DNA of 64,000 nucleotides from Haloferax mediterranei ATCC 33500 (GCF_000306765.2 NC_017941.2:1178001-1242000), one strand, 5' to 3'; counted from the first letter of the stretch, positions 44,953 to 53,036 are shown. Translations and numbers: made by a program. The notes: generated from the sequence alone by a model not told the origin.

Positions 44953-45525
44953 CGTCAGTCAGTCCAGGGTACGCTAGCGGGCCACCAGCAAGACCCGGAC
45001 GATAACGAGTACGCTACTCCTCCGGAGATTTGGCGGCCCCTTTCACGCGCAGTCGGGGGTTTCGACCTTGACTCCGCAAGTGGTGCCGAACCTACGCCAA
45101 TCGCTCCGACACGGTTTACTGCAGAGGACGACGGCCTGAGACAACCATGGCACGGGAAGGTGTTCTGTAACCCGCCGTGGTCCACGAACGGTGACGGAAG
45201 CGCGAAACACGACTGGTTACAGAAAGCACGAACCGAAGCGAGCCGCGACGCCGTCGACGTCGTGGTCATGCTTCTTCCAGCGGATACCTCCGCTCACTGG
45301 TTCCATGACCACGTTCTCGAAGCAGAAGCGATCTGTCTCGTCGGTCCGGGTCGGATACCGTTCATCGGTGAAAACCGAAACCCCTCATTCCAACTGTCGA
45401 TTTCCGTATTTGGCGAGGTACAGCGTCCGCTTCTCGATGCGCTTGATACACTCGGGGCGGTCATCCGTGGGAAGACTGTCTACGAACCGGCCATCCAGAC
45501 GAGATTTGGAGGTGACCGGCGGTGA
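44944..45525 (+). CDS. Phage-type DNA N6-adenine methyltransferase
   Basis: A 193-aa protein. EYATPPEIWRPLSRAVGGFDLDSA and the catalytic NPPW motif (residues 76-79, VFCNPPWSTNG) match Dam/'phage N-6-adenine-methyltransferase' (DNA_N6_MTase) proteins of halophilic viruses and phages. It methylates adenine in DNA, probably protecting the element. GTG 44944 is preceded by SD GGAGGTGA and overlaps the upstream stop. Confidence 0.9.
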   Translation: MSDRQSVQGTLAGHQQDPDDNEYATPPEIWRPLSRAVGGFDLDSASGAEPTPIAPTRFTAEDDGLRQPWHGKVFCNPPWSTNGDGSAKHDWLQKARTEASRDAVDVVVMLLPADTSAHWFHDHVLEAEAICLVGPGRIPFIGENRNPSFQLSISVFGEVQRPLLDALDTLGAVIRGKTVYEPAIQTRFGGDRR

Positions 45526-45530
45526 GCGAC
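45508..45530 (+). repeat. 23-bp direct repeat, copy 2 (gene junction with SD)
   Basis: Identical to 44930-44952. The two upstream proteins both end GGDRR and both downstream genes start GTGAGCGAC, so the junction has been duplicated as a unit. Confidence 0.95.
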
Positions 45531-47648
45531 GACCCGCATCCCGGCGAGGTCGTCGCGGAGTTTTCGGTCCTCGACGAGGCGACCGCCGTCACGTCGGACG
45601 AAGACGACACCGTCGCGTCCGCAGTTGAAGGTGAGTACGTTCCGGAACACCTCGACGAAGACGTCCAGGAGGAACGCGACCGCGTCGAGTTCGAACTGCC
45701 CGAGTACGTCGCCGCATGTCGGTACTGCCAGACGACCTTCGAGAGCGAAGAAGCCGCGCTCGAACACGAATGGAACTGCGACCTCGAACCGACCGGTGAG
45801 TGTCGCTTCTGTAGTGGTACGCACATTCGGAGGGACGTTCGCGAGGATCACTTCTACTCGTGCGCGGAGGCAGAGATGCACGAGCGTCGTCAGAAGCGTG
45901 GCGTACGCGCTCGGACGATGCGCGGGCAAGACTCGAAGACAGCCGTTTCAGGTCTTCGGAAGTTCCTCTTGCCGCAACCGCACGAGTTCGCGGCGTACCT
46001 CAAGTGGGATAAGTCGCTGAAAACCTACTTCGGACTCGTCTCACTCTACAAAATGCACGACTTCGAAGAGTACGGCAACCTCCGCGCCGGGATCGAGTTC
46101 GATGACGAAGAGTGGAACGTCGAGTTCGGGTACGCCGACGAGCCTGGTCTCGCGACGCCAGACGACGATACCGATCTCGGTCGATGGGACTGGCGACTCG
46201 AGGGAGACGAAGTCCCCGAGTTCATCGTCCGCGTCTATCCCGAAGCCTACAGCTCGTTCACGGACGCGAAGGACGACAACCGGAAGCGCGCGTACTTCCG
46301 TGTCCGGCCGCGATGGCCCGGTATCGAGTCCAAGAGCGGCAAGTCGATTCCGAATCCCCACGGCATTCTCGGCGTCGACGTCGAGACGCGTGGGAGTTAC
46401 TTCGAGTTCGACCAGTACCCGAGCGTGCTGTTCGAGGCGCTGCGCGAACTTCGCGAGCGGCAAGACGAATTCGGTTGGAATTCTTTTACTGGAATCGATT
46501 ATCAGGCACTCTCGCCGGAGAATGTCCACGACTCGTCGAACATCACTGACGCCGAGCTTTACGTGCGCGCGAAGAAGGGCGAGACTGGCAAGGTGTTCGC
46601 GCTCGACGGCACACTCCACCGCATTTCACTGATTCTTGGTCGTGAGCGAAGCGGCTACTCGAAGACTGTTCGCGATGACCGCGAGTGCGCTGGCTACTAC
46701 CACACCGCGACGATCTGCGCGATGCGCGCTGCCGAGGTCGTCGGTGGACACGAACTCCCGAAGGAGTTCAAACACTACCACGTCCGCAACCCCGACGCCG
46801 TCGAAGGGACTCCTTTGGAGAACCCGAAAATCGGTGTCTCCTATCAGAACTCACTGTACGACGATGTCCTCCGATTCAAGGACGTCGAGAGCCTCTACAA
46901 GGAACTCGAAGAAGGACTCTTGAACGTCCTGAACTGGTCAGACCTGCCAGTGACGCCGGACCACCAGAAGTACGTCGCGGATGACTACTTCGCCGTCGAC
47001 GGCGAGGCGCGGATGGTCAAAGTCATCGACAACCCGCTGCCGCGTATCGCCCAGCAGCAGGACGACGAGATTCGGAAGTTCGCCGCCGCTGGGAATATGT
47101 ACGAGACCGATATCGACCTCGTCGACGAACTCGCGACCGACGGCGGTAACTGGTCACCAGCGGAACTCGCCGAGGCGATTGGCAAAGATATCGATACTGT
47201 GTATAAGTCGTTGAAGCGTCTCGGCGACCTGGTCATCCACGAGTACGGTCACGTCGAACTCGCGTCGAAGCACATCGCGAACGGGATCGTCGAACACATT
47301 GAGTCCGCGCGGCGGACTGTCGAGGCCACGCTCGAGGAAGCTGCCGACGACATCATCCGCGCGGACACCTACGGCGGTGGAGACGGCCCGTGGGAACGCT
47401 GGCTGCGCAACTACGTCCGTGGCCGTTCCGATGATCGCGACGACGGTCGCGAGCGTCTCGAGCTTGCACCACAGGAGACGCGCCAGGAGGTCAAGCGTAT
47501 CCTTCGGACTGGCGCTGCGAGGTGGGCAGAGGTGACTGGGAACGACTGGAAGCAGTTCGCCCGCGAGTTCGCTGTTGTCGGTGAGGCCTACGACACCTCC
47601 GCTCCGTTGACGTACAGCTTCGGTGAACTCCGTCAGCTCGTCGGCTGA
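45522..47648 (+). CDS. Large replication-type protein with zinc fingers and winged helix
   Basis: A 708-aa protein starting at GTG 45522. The N-terminus has two Cys/His fingers (CRYCQTTFESEEAALEHEWNC, C66 and C69; CRFCSGTHIRRDVREDHFYSC). The middle part is unrecognised. At about residues 540-600 there is a winged helix (WSPAELAEAIGKDIDTVYKSLKRLGDLVIHEYGHVEL). I recall homologues as DUF7845, carried by haloarchaeal viruses and plasmids and thought to be replication proteins. It sits directly before a hairpin cluster that could be its origin. The role is inferred. Confidence 0.65.
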   Translation: MSDDPHPGEVVAEFSVLDEATAVTSDEDDTVASAVEGEYVPEHLDEDVQEERDRVEFELPEYVAACRYCQTTFESEEAALEHEWNCDLEPTGECRFCSGTHIRRDVREDHFYSCAEAEMHERRQKRGVRARTMRGQDSKTAVSGLRKFLLPQPHEFAAYLKWDKSLKTYFGLVSLYKMHDFEEYGNLRAGIEFDDEEWNVEFGYADEPGLATPDDDTDLGRWDWRLEGDEVPEFIVRVYPEAYSSFTDAKDDNRKRAYFRVRPRWPGIESKSGKSIPNPHGILGVDVETRGSYFEFDQYPSVLFEALRELRERQDEFGWNSFTGIDYQALSPENVHDSSNITDAELYVRAKKGETGKVFALDGTLHRISLILGRERSGYSKTVRDDRECAGYYHTATICAMRAAEVVGGHELPKEFKHYHVRNPDAVEGTPLENPKIGVSYQNSLYDDVLRFKDVESLYKELEEGLLNVLNWSDLPVTPDHQKYVADDYFAVDGEARMVKVIDNPLPRIAQQQDDEIRKFAAAGNMYETDIDLVDELATDGGNWSPAELAEAIGKDIDTVYKSLKRLGDLVIHEYGHVELASKHIANGIVEHIESARRTVEATLEEAADDIIRADTYGGGDGPWERWLRNYVRGRSDDRDDGRERLELAPQETRQEVKRILRTGAARWAEVTGNDWKQFAREFAVVGEAYDTSAPLTYSFGELRQLVG

Positions 47649-47974
47649 CGTTCTGTTTGCTGAGTGGCGACACTGTCCTTCCAGTGTAGAAGCGGCTTCT
47701 TTTGCAGGTTTTTCAGGCGCGTAGCGGGTGCAATTTTCTGGACGTCGTCTCGACCGCCCAGCGACCGCCACCGCCGTCACTTCGAATCCGGGGGTCCCCC
47801 CTGATTCTCCGTTAGATGTGTGGCTAAAGAGCCACACACCAAGATTACCGGAGTCTGCTGCGCAGACTCCAGATGAAACACATGAAACGGGGGTCGCCGC
47901 GCCTACTCGGCGCGGCTTGCCGCGCGCGAAAAATTTCAGCTATAAGCTTCATCGGTGTGCGGGCAGGTTAGCCG
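47649..47974. other. Non-coding region with hairpin cluster (origin candidate)
   Basis: A 326-bp interval without a supportable gene. It holds three stem-loops at 47817-47838 (9 bp, loop AAAG), 47850-47870 (9 bp, loop TGC) and 47896-47916 (8 bp, loop TACTC), plus a short direct repeat ATGAAAC at 47872 and 47882. AT-rich sequence and a TATA box (TATAAG, 47941) follow. Confidence 0.7.
47817..47916. other. Candidate replication origin: three tandem stem-loops
   Basis: Perfect stems TGTGTGGCT/AGCCACACA, GGAGTCTGC/GCAGACTCC and GCCGCGCC/GGCGCGGC lie within 100 bp of each other, 170-270 bp after the replication-type gene. Such stem-loop groups next to rep genes often act as origins; the last could also be a terminator. 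Confidence 0.45.
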
Positions 47975-48550
47975 ATGAGACGTGTCTGTACACCAAACGG
48001 TTTTCTAAATTCGGTCTTTGGTTCCAGCATGGCCATCGAACAACACATCGGTTCGATAATCACTGGTACAGTCGCTCTTGCTGGGGCTGCACTCGGATAT
48101 TGGGGGAGTCTAAAGTCCCAACAAATAGCCACACAGGCGGAAAATAATAGACGCAGAGCAGACCATTTATTGGAAAAGGAGGCTGAACTGCTGATTCAAC
48201 TGCTGGAAGATGCAGAGCATTGCCATGCTGTAGCACAGGACTACATGAGGAGATCCTCAAACGGAGACTTGAGCGATGAATTTCTCATAGATGCAAATGA
48301 CGCACTTGCGTCGTTTGAATCAACTGCCCGGCAATCAAAGGTGTTCTTGGACCCCGAAAGGCAGGAATCTGTGAGTTCTCTACTTGGGACATTGAGAAAA
48401 ATGTATAAATACGGAGACGAGCAGCGTCGAGGGCGTCCCCAAATGGCAGAAGAAATACTGGACCGTGAAGGAATAGTGAGCGACTTCAGCGAATTTATCG
48501 CCTCAATCCAGGCATTCATTCAGGAACGAACCTCTGAGTTAGAATCCTGA
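47975..48550 (+). CDS. Membrane-anchored coiled-coil protein of the element
   Basis: A 191-aa protein. An N-terminal hydrophobic helix (IGSIITGTVALAGAALGYWG) is followed by helical, Q/E/R-rich sequence (QQIATQAENNRRRADHLLEKEAELLIQLLED). ATG 47975 lies about 30 nt after a TATAAG box; ATG 48029 would drop 18 unconserved-looking residues. It is visibly A/T-richer than the host genes. Function unknown. Confidence 0.6.
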   Translation: MRRVCTPNGFLNSVFGSSMAIEQHIGSIITGTVALAGAALGYWGSLKSQQIATQAENNRRRADHLLEKEAELLIQLLEDAEHCHAVAQDYMRRSSNGDLSDEFLIDANDALASFESTARQSKVFLDPERQESVSSLLGTLRKMYKYGDEQRRGRPQMAEEILDREGIVSDFSEFIASIQAFIQERTSELES

Positions 48551-48616
48551 CTTTTCCCCATGTGCGTGTACTCTCGTAATCGCACAGACTGGGCGAAACT
48601 GCCTCTCTTAGCGTGT

Positions 48617-48820
48617 TTAACCCATCATCTCCTCAACAACATCGTCGTCTGAGACTATGTACGCGAAAACCACTGCCAAAAACCCGACAACAGATAATAT
48701 CAAAACGCCGTAGAAGAGGAACATAATTACCGCATACACCAGTAGATTCTCTGCCCACTGGTGAACGGCTCTTCTTTTACTCTCTATCAGATTCGCGGTG
48801 TGTTTGTGGATTTTGACCAT
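48617..48820 (-). CDS. Small membrane protein of the element
   Basis: A 67-aa protein with a basic N-terminus (VKIHKHTANLIESKRRAVHQ), one long or two short hydrophobic helices (LLVYAVIMFLFYGVLILSVVGFLAVVFAYIV) and an acidic tail (DDDVVEEMM). No homologue is recognised. It is transcribed leftward, divergently from the integrase-side intergenic region. Confidence 0.55.
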   Translation of the reverse strand: MVKIHKHTANLIESKRRAVHQWAENLLVYAVIMFLFYGVLILSVVGFLAVVFAYIVSDDDVVEEMMG

Positions 48821-48914
48821 ATTCGTTCAACTCCACTTTCATCCATAAACCTGTGTCAGACAGTTGTTCTTTTTGTCTGACGATATTGAGTAATTGAGTT
48901 GATTTCGTCTGACA

Positions 48915-49535
48915 TCACGAAATGGACAGATGAGCCATCGCTTTCGAGGTGATGTGATCCGGCACCGGACCGAGGTAGTTCCGACGGAACGTCTCACGCC
49001 CGGAGTCGGTCATCGCCCATCCGCCCCACGCCATCGTCAACTCCTCAGCAATAGGAACACCCTCGAACGCGAGCGAGTAGAACGTATCCGTCGCCCACGT
49101 CCGGCGAAGGTCGTGCATCCCGAGGTCGTGCCAGCGGTCGTCGTCGAGGTCATCAGCCAACTTTCCGCGTGCCTCAACAATCCAATCTCGCAGTGACCGG
49201 GTCGAGACATCGATGATTGGTTCGTCAGCTCGCATCCGCGCTGCGGACTTCAGGTACTTCACGCGTTCGCGAAGAGACTGCGATACCGGCGTGTCCCGAG
49301 CGCCGGATTTCCCGTCGGGGACGGTGAGTCGCCACTTCCCCTGGTCGTCGAGGGGCTCGAAGTGTCGCGGCTCGACGTTCCGGACTTCGTCGCTGCGGAG
49401 ACCGTGAAGCGCGAGGTCGAGTGCGATGCGACGACGTGGGTACTCGTCCTCGACGAGCGAGAGGAGTTTCTCTTGTTCCGCGCGTGAGAGCCACAGTCGC
49501 TTTCCTGACTTCGATGGATATGGGCGTGCTTGCAT
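48915..49535 (-). CDS. int: Tyrosine recombinase / integrase (catalytic-domain form)
   Basis: A 206-aa protein. It has Arg I in LHGLRSDEV, beta-hairpin Lys in VPDGKSGARDTP, the box II HxxR in MHDLRRTWATD, WGGW in place of the third His, and the nucleophile Tyr in FRRNYLG. All catalytic residues are present. The usual N-terminal core-binding domain is absent: only about 15 residues precede the catalytic fold, and no extension is open upstream of ATG 49535. It probably integrates the element at tRNA-Trp. It is 5 kb inside the left edge, an unusual position. Confidence 0.85.
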   Translation of the reverse strand: MQARPYPSKSGKRLWLSRAEQEKLLSLVEDEYPRRRIALDLALHGLRSDEVRNVEPRHFEPLDDQGKWRLTVPDGKSGARDTPVSQSLRERVKYLKSAARMRADEPIIDVSTRSLRDWIVEARGKLADDLDDDRWHDLGMHDLRRTWATDTFYSLAFEGVPIAEELTMAWGGWAMTDSGRETFRRNYLGPVPDHITSKAMAHLSIS

Positions 49536-49715
49536 GGTTCCGGTCTTGGTAGTTGGCTCTGTTTTCCGGAACCTTAGCTAGTTGGGTCGGGTCGATCTCG
49601 AGTGAAAACAGGCCGATTTGGTGGCTTCGATGCGCCGGAGGTTACGAGAATAGGTTATTCTCGGAACTAGTTGAAGATCGAAGGGTAACTACAGAGGGTT
49701 CCGGTCGGCAGTGGA
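49536..49715. promoter_or_regulatory. Integrase upstream region with palindrome
   Basis: A 180-bp intergenic region. It holds CGAGAATA-GGT-TATTCTCG (49645-49663), a perfect 8-bp stem that may be an operator or terminator. Two fragments resemble the CRISPR repeat (CTAGTTGGGT at about 49578-49587 and CTAGTTGAAG at 49667-49676), but neither is a full repeat. Confidence 0.5.
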
Positions 49716-51266
49716 TCAATTAGGTGACTCGACCGAGAAGGCTGACGCCAATTTCCTAGCCACCTGTTGATCAACGTCTTCTCCGTTCAGCACATACACC
49801 TGCCCGTCCAAACTGGCGTCATCCACATCGTGCGTCTCGAAATTCACGAGGATGTCTAGGTGATCCGTGACGTCATCATCGTTCAGTTCAGGTCCCGACT
49901 CTCCTCTCACTATCACTGGTTCATTTGCGTCTTCTGGGAGCACAGCCATTTCAGGACCGGCTGCATAACTCTCCACTTCGACGTGTTCAAACCGTGACGC
50001 CTCGTTTTTCATCACAAGCATCGTCAAGCCGCCCGCTTCCTTCGCTTCGATTATCTGGTCCGCTTTCCTTGTCACTATCGTTCGCACATAACTCTTCTCT
50101 GGATCTGCCGTCGCGGTCCAAAAGTCACCAACCGCAGCTGACTCCGTCGGGTCCGGATGGGTTATTTCAACCCAAATCGGGTCCGCCGTGCTCGTGATCT
50201 TACAGTCAACTTGGCTGTCACCAGCTGTACCAGGAATTGTCGGCTCCACTTCTACAGTGTGGAACTCTCTACGGAGGGCGTCTACCACTTCTAATTCGGC
50301 GATTGCTTTCTCGAACTGCGGGCGGTCTAAGAGACGATCTCTGAGTTCCCCCGTCGGTTCGTTCCCCACGTCAATCACGTCAATGAGACGGTCGTAGTAA
50401 TCGAGGATTCGGATTTTTCGAAGTGATCGCTCTGCTTTCTGCTGTTCCTTCACTTCAGCGTCGTTATCTTGCAGTATGCGATCCGCTTCAGATTCTGAAT
50501 ACGGGTGGGAAAGGTACTTCGCCAGCGCATGTTCGTTATGCTCGGTGAGTTCGTCCAACCAAGAGTCTCGTTCCCGCAGAAACTCTTCTAAGTTCGGGTA
50601 TGAGGCGATATTCTGTTTAATCCGGGCTTCATCAACTTCTGCCCAGTAGATGTCGTCCAAGAGATCATGCGTTTTCTCAAGGAGCGTGTTCCCACCGGTG
50701 TTATCTTCCGGGTCAAGTCCCTCCGCGTCAGCTATCTTCTTGAGTTCCGATCGAATCGTTCGAATCCCACCACTGAACTCTTCGCTCGGTTTTGCGGCGT
50801 CTCGAACGTAGTGAACCAGTGTTTGATCGACTGCGCGGTACCAGAACCATTCGTGTTTGATTCGCCAGGTCTCGAATTGTTCTACGAGGTCGTCTTCGTT
50901 CCCGCGGTAGAGGTGTGGTATGAGTGAATTTAGAGGATGAACGTCCTTGATCGGGTTATTGTCAAGCGTGTTGATAACGAACTTGTTGACCGTGTCGATA
51001 TCGGCGTCACCGACGGCTTCCAACCCGTTCCGCAGGTCACCACTGTAAGCGCGAATCTTGGTTGCTATGAGGAACGCTGTTTCTAAGCACAGTTCTGGTT
51101 CGGTCGCTGCACAGTCCTCCATTATAATTGAGACGTGCGAGAGGGACTGGTAGGAGAGTGAATCAACGATACTCTGCACTTCAGTCAGTTTTTCTGAACA
51201 CGACAGAGAGTCATCCACTTCGAGGTCTACGACGTGCCAGACGGGAAGTTCATTGTCCTCGGCCAT
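49716..51266 (-). CDS. Unrecognised protein with nuclease-like C-terminal region
   Basis: A 516-aa cytoplasmic protein. Residues 1-330 are mostly helical, acidic and unrecognised (LFLIATKIRAYSG-like helices, FETWRIKHEWFWYRAVDQTLVHYVRDAAKPSEEFSGG). At about 335-400 EFHTVEVEPTIPGTAGDSQVDCKI...PIWVEITHPD has the beta-Asp-beta-Glu shape of PD-(D/E)XK-like nucleases (D...E-I-T rather than E-x-K), so activity is uncertain. It lies between the integrase and the CRISPR array, its promoter overlaps the left array-flanking repeat, and it is A/T-richer than host genes. It could be a defence or anti-defence gene; I do not know its function. Confidence 0.55.
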   Translation of the reverse strand: MAEDNELPVWHVVDLEVDDSLSCSEKLTEVQSIVDSLSYQSLSHVSIIMEDCAATEPELCLETAFLIATKIRAYSGDLRNGLEAVGDADIDTVNKFVINTLDNNPIKDVHPLNSLIPHLYRGNEDDLVEQFETWRIKHEWFWYRAVDQTLVHYVRDAAKPSEEFSGGIRTIRSELKKIADAEGLDPEDNTGGNTLLEKTHDLLDDIYWAEVDEARIKQNIASYPNLEEFLRERDSWLDELTEHNEHALAKYLSHPYSESEADRILQDNDAEVKEQQKAERSLRKIRILDYYDRLIDVIDVGNEPTGELRDRLLDRPQFEKAIAELEVVDALRREFHTVEVEPTIPGTAGDSQVDCKITSTADPIWVEITHPDPTESAAVGDFWTATADPEKSYVRTIVTRKADQIIEAKEAGGLTMLVMKNEASRFEHVEVESYAAGPEMAVLPEDANEPVIVRGESGPELNDDDVTDHLDILVNFETHDVDDASLDGQVYVLNGEDVDQQVARKLASAFSVESPN

Positions 51267-51453
51267 GACTGGTAGTATAGTTGCCTATCTGATAGCTCTA
51301 CTCCGAGAAAACCCGAATCTCGGAAGTCCGTTACGTGGGTCCTGACCTGAATTTCCGTCGACCCCCGGGGGGGGTTGAGGGTTATTGGGGGTCGACGGAA
51401 ACTGTTGAGTGTGAGCAGTGTGTAGGAGACTGTATGCCCTCAGATTGGGCATG
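51267..51453 (+). promoter_or_regulatory. CRISPR leader
   Basis: The 187 bp before repeat 1, on the side opposite the degenerate terminal repeat, so this is the leader. It contains the left flanking repeat (51301-51329) and a perfect 15-bp inverted repeat (51352-51366 / 51387-51401, arms TTTCCGTCGACCCCC and its complement) around a 20-nt G-rich loop with eight consecutive G. The promoter of the leftward gene at 51266 must also lie here. Confidence 0.7.
51301..51329 (+). repeat. Left array-flanking inverted repeat
   Basis: CTCCGAGAA (51301-51309), 10 bp, TCGGAAGTCC (51320-51329). The same two blocks with the same 10-bp gap occur in inverse orientation at 52595-52623, on the other side of the CRISPR array. 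Confidence 0.9.
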
Positions 51454-52585
51454 GTTACAGACGAACCCTAGTTGGGTTGAAGCTCCCGAGGAGTCGTCCG
51501 CGTCGACGCGGATGAGTTGGTTACAGACGAACCCTAGTTGGGTTGAAGCGTGCATCGCCGAGCGGTCGTTCGGGTCCATCTTGTGTTACAGACGAACCCT
51601 AGTTGGGTTGAAGCTGATGATGGGTCCATCACCACCCACCCCCTGCGTGTTACAGACGAACCCTAGTTGGGTTGAAGCAAGAACCATTGACTGGAACGCA
51701 ACGACGCATCCTCGTTACAGACGAACCCTAGTTGGGTTGAAGCTGGGGATGTCTCGGACAATCTCTGACCGTGTGATAAAGTTACAGACGAACCCTAGTT
51801 GGGTTGAAGCTGACTGGAGAGCGTGCAACGGCCTATAAGATAGACCTGTTACAGACGAACCCTAGTTGGGTTGAAGCTCAACTGTCCCCTTGTCCGCTTC
51901 GTCGCCTGAGCGGTTACAGACGAACCCTAGTTGGGTTGAAGCGTACTTCTCTCCATCTTCGAGATTAGTGACGTTCAGGTTACAGACGAACCCTAGTTGG
52001 GTTGAAGCGTACTAAAGTGTGGCACGGAAAACACGAACAGCCCTGTTACAGACGAACCCTAGTTGGGTTGAAGCCCATCGTGGGTTGATTCGATACTCGA
52101 CCGCAACGGTTACAGACGAACCCTAGTTGGGTTGAAGCTCGACTTGCGAGATAATGTCGTCTTGCTCGGTGGTGTTACAGACGAACCCTAGTTGGGTTGA
52201 AGCAAATATGATACCACCGAACCCGTTTGTAGCGCCCAGTTACAGACGAACCCTAGTTGGGTTGAAGCGTTGGTGCCCGCGCGGTTGGCGTAGGCAAGGT
52301 TCGTGGTTACAGACGAACCCTAGTTGGGTTGAAGCTGAGGTCTTCCCTAACTTCTGCATTGGTGTGTCCCGGTTACAGACGAACCCTAGTTGGGTTGAAG
52401 CAAACTCCTCGGCGTCGACACCGAGCGCACGATCGACGGTTACAGACGAACCCTAGTTGGGTTGAAGCCGTTTCCTCATCGAGGACTATTAAATCTCCTG
52501 ACGAATGTTACAGACGAACCCTAGTTGGGTTGAAGCTTGCATCTCTTCCAGACTCTCCTCTATGCTCCGGTTACAGACGAACCCT
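51454..52585 (+). CRISPR. CRISPR array, 17 intact 30-nt repeats plus one truncated
   Basis: The repeat begins GTTACAGACG and ends GGTTGAAGC, a Haloferax-type (I-B) repeat. Intact copies start at 51454, 51520, 51585, 51649, 51714, 51781, 51848, 51913, 51979, 52045, 52109, 52174, 52239, 52306, 52372, 52439 and 52507 and are identical. A truncated terminal copy (first 16 nt) starts at 52570. The 17 spacers are 33-38 nt. The degenerate end is on the right, so the leader and youngest spacers are on the left. There are no cas genes in the window, so crRNA processing needs Cas6/Cascade encoded elsewhere. All apparent ORFs over this stretch are repeat artefacts. Confidence 0.98.
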
Positions 52586-52594
52586 TTCTCGTGA

Positions 52595-52623
52595 GGACTT
52601 CCGAAAATAGTCGATTCTCGGAG
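52595..52623 (-). repeat. Right array-flanking inverted repeat
   Basis: GGACTTCCGA (52595-52604), 10 bp, TTCTCGGAG (52615-52623). It is the exact reverse complement of both blocks at 51301-51329, starting 10 bp after the end of the truncated repeat. Confidence 0.9.
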
Positions 52624-52641
52624 GTACCCTGACGGGCGACA

Positions 52642-52899
52642 TCAGTGAATCCTTCGTGGACCGATGGACATCATCACCCAAGTAACGAGGATAATCACAA
52701 GGATGGGAAGCACGTCAACACCGGCCATCCACCACGGATTGACTGTTCGCGTCACGGTGACCGTCTCCTGATGAAACCAAACGTGTCTCGGTGGCGATGT
52801 TGAGAACCAAGAGACGCCGAGTGTGATCGAAACGACGACTGTGAGCACTGCGACTGGCTTCGATACGTGCTTGATAGCACCGAGCAACTTGCCACTCAT
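52642..52899 (-). CDS. Small membrane protein of the element
   Basis: An 85-aa protein with two hydrophobic helices (VAVLTVVVSITLGVSWF and MAGVDVLPILVIILVTWVMMSI) separated by an external loop PPRHVWFHQETVTVTRTVNPWW. It is the last gene of the leftward operon that starts at 54925. Its ATG overlaps the stop of the 46-aa gene upstream. Function unknown. Confidence 0.65.
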   Translation of the reverse strand: MSGKLLGAIKHVSKPVAVLTVVVSITLGVSWFSTSPPRHVWFHQETVTVTRTVNPWWMAGVDVLPILVIILVTWVMMSIGPRRIH

Positions 52900-53036
52900 A
52901 GTCGCTTCCTCCTACCTCGTGGTTCGTCGAGGCCGTCGCCATTCTCCCGAACGTGCATCCAGCCGAGCGCAGTTCGGAGGTAGTCAATATGGATGGCCAT
53001 CTCACGATGAGTGCGTCCGGGGGACTCATCGGTCAC
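52896..53036 (-). CDS. 46-aa element protein
   Basis: GTG 53036 to a stop at 52896-52898 gives VTDESPGRTHREMAIHIDYL, then RTALGWMHVRENGDGLDEPRGRRKRL. It is chosen because it overlaps both neighbours by 4-11 bp in the same direction, as do the other genes of this operon. No motif is recognised; it could still be spurious. Confidence 0.45.
   Translation of the reverse strand: MTDESPGRTHREMAIHIDYLRTALGWMHVRENGDGLDEPRGRRKRL

Noticed and set aside
49578..49676. CRISPR-repeat-like fragments CTAGTTGGGT and CTAGTTGAAG near the integrase
   Set aside because: Only 10 bp each, in different positions of the repeat, with no flanking similarity. Chance matches cannot be excluded.
51335..51838. 167-aa open frame across the CRISPR array
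   Set aside because: The predicted protein is a series of LQTNPSWVEA repeats, i.e. translation of CRISPR repeats. The same applies to the frames at 52154-52456 and 52329-52610.
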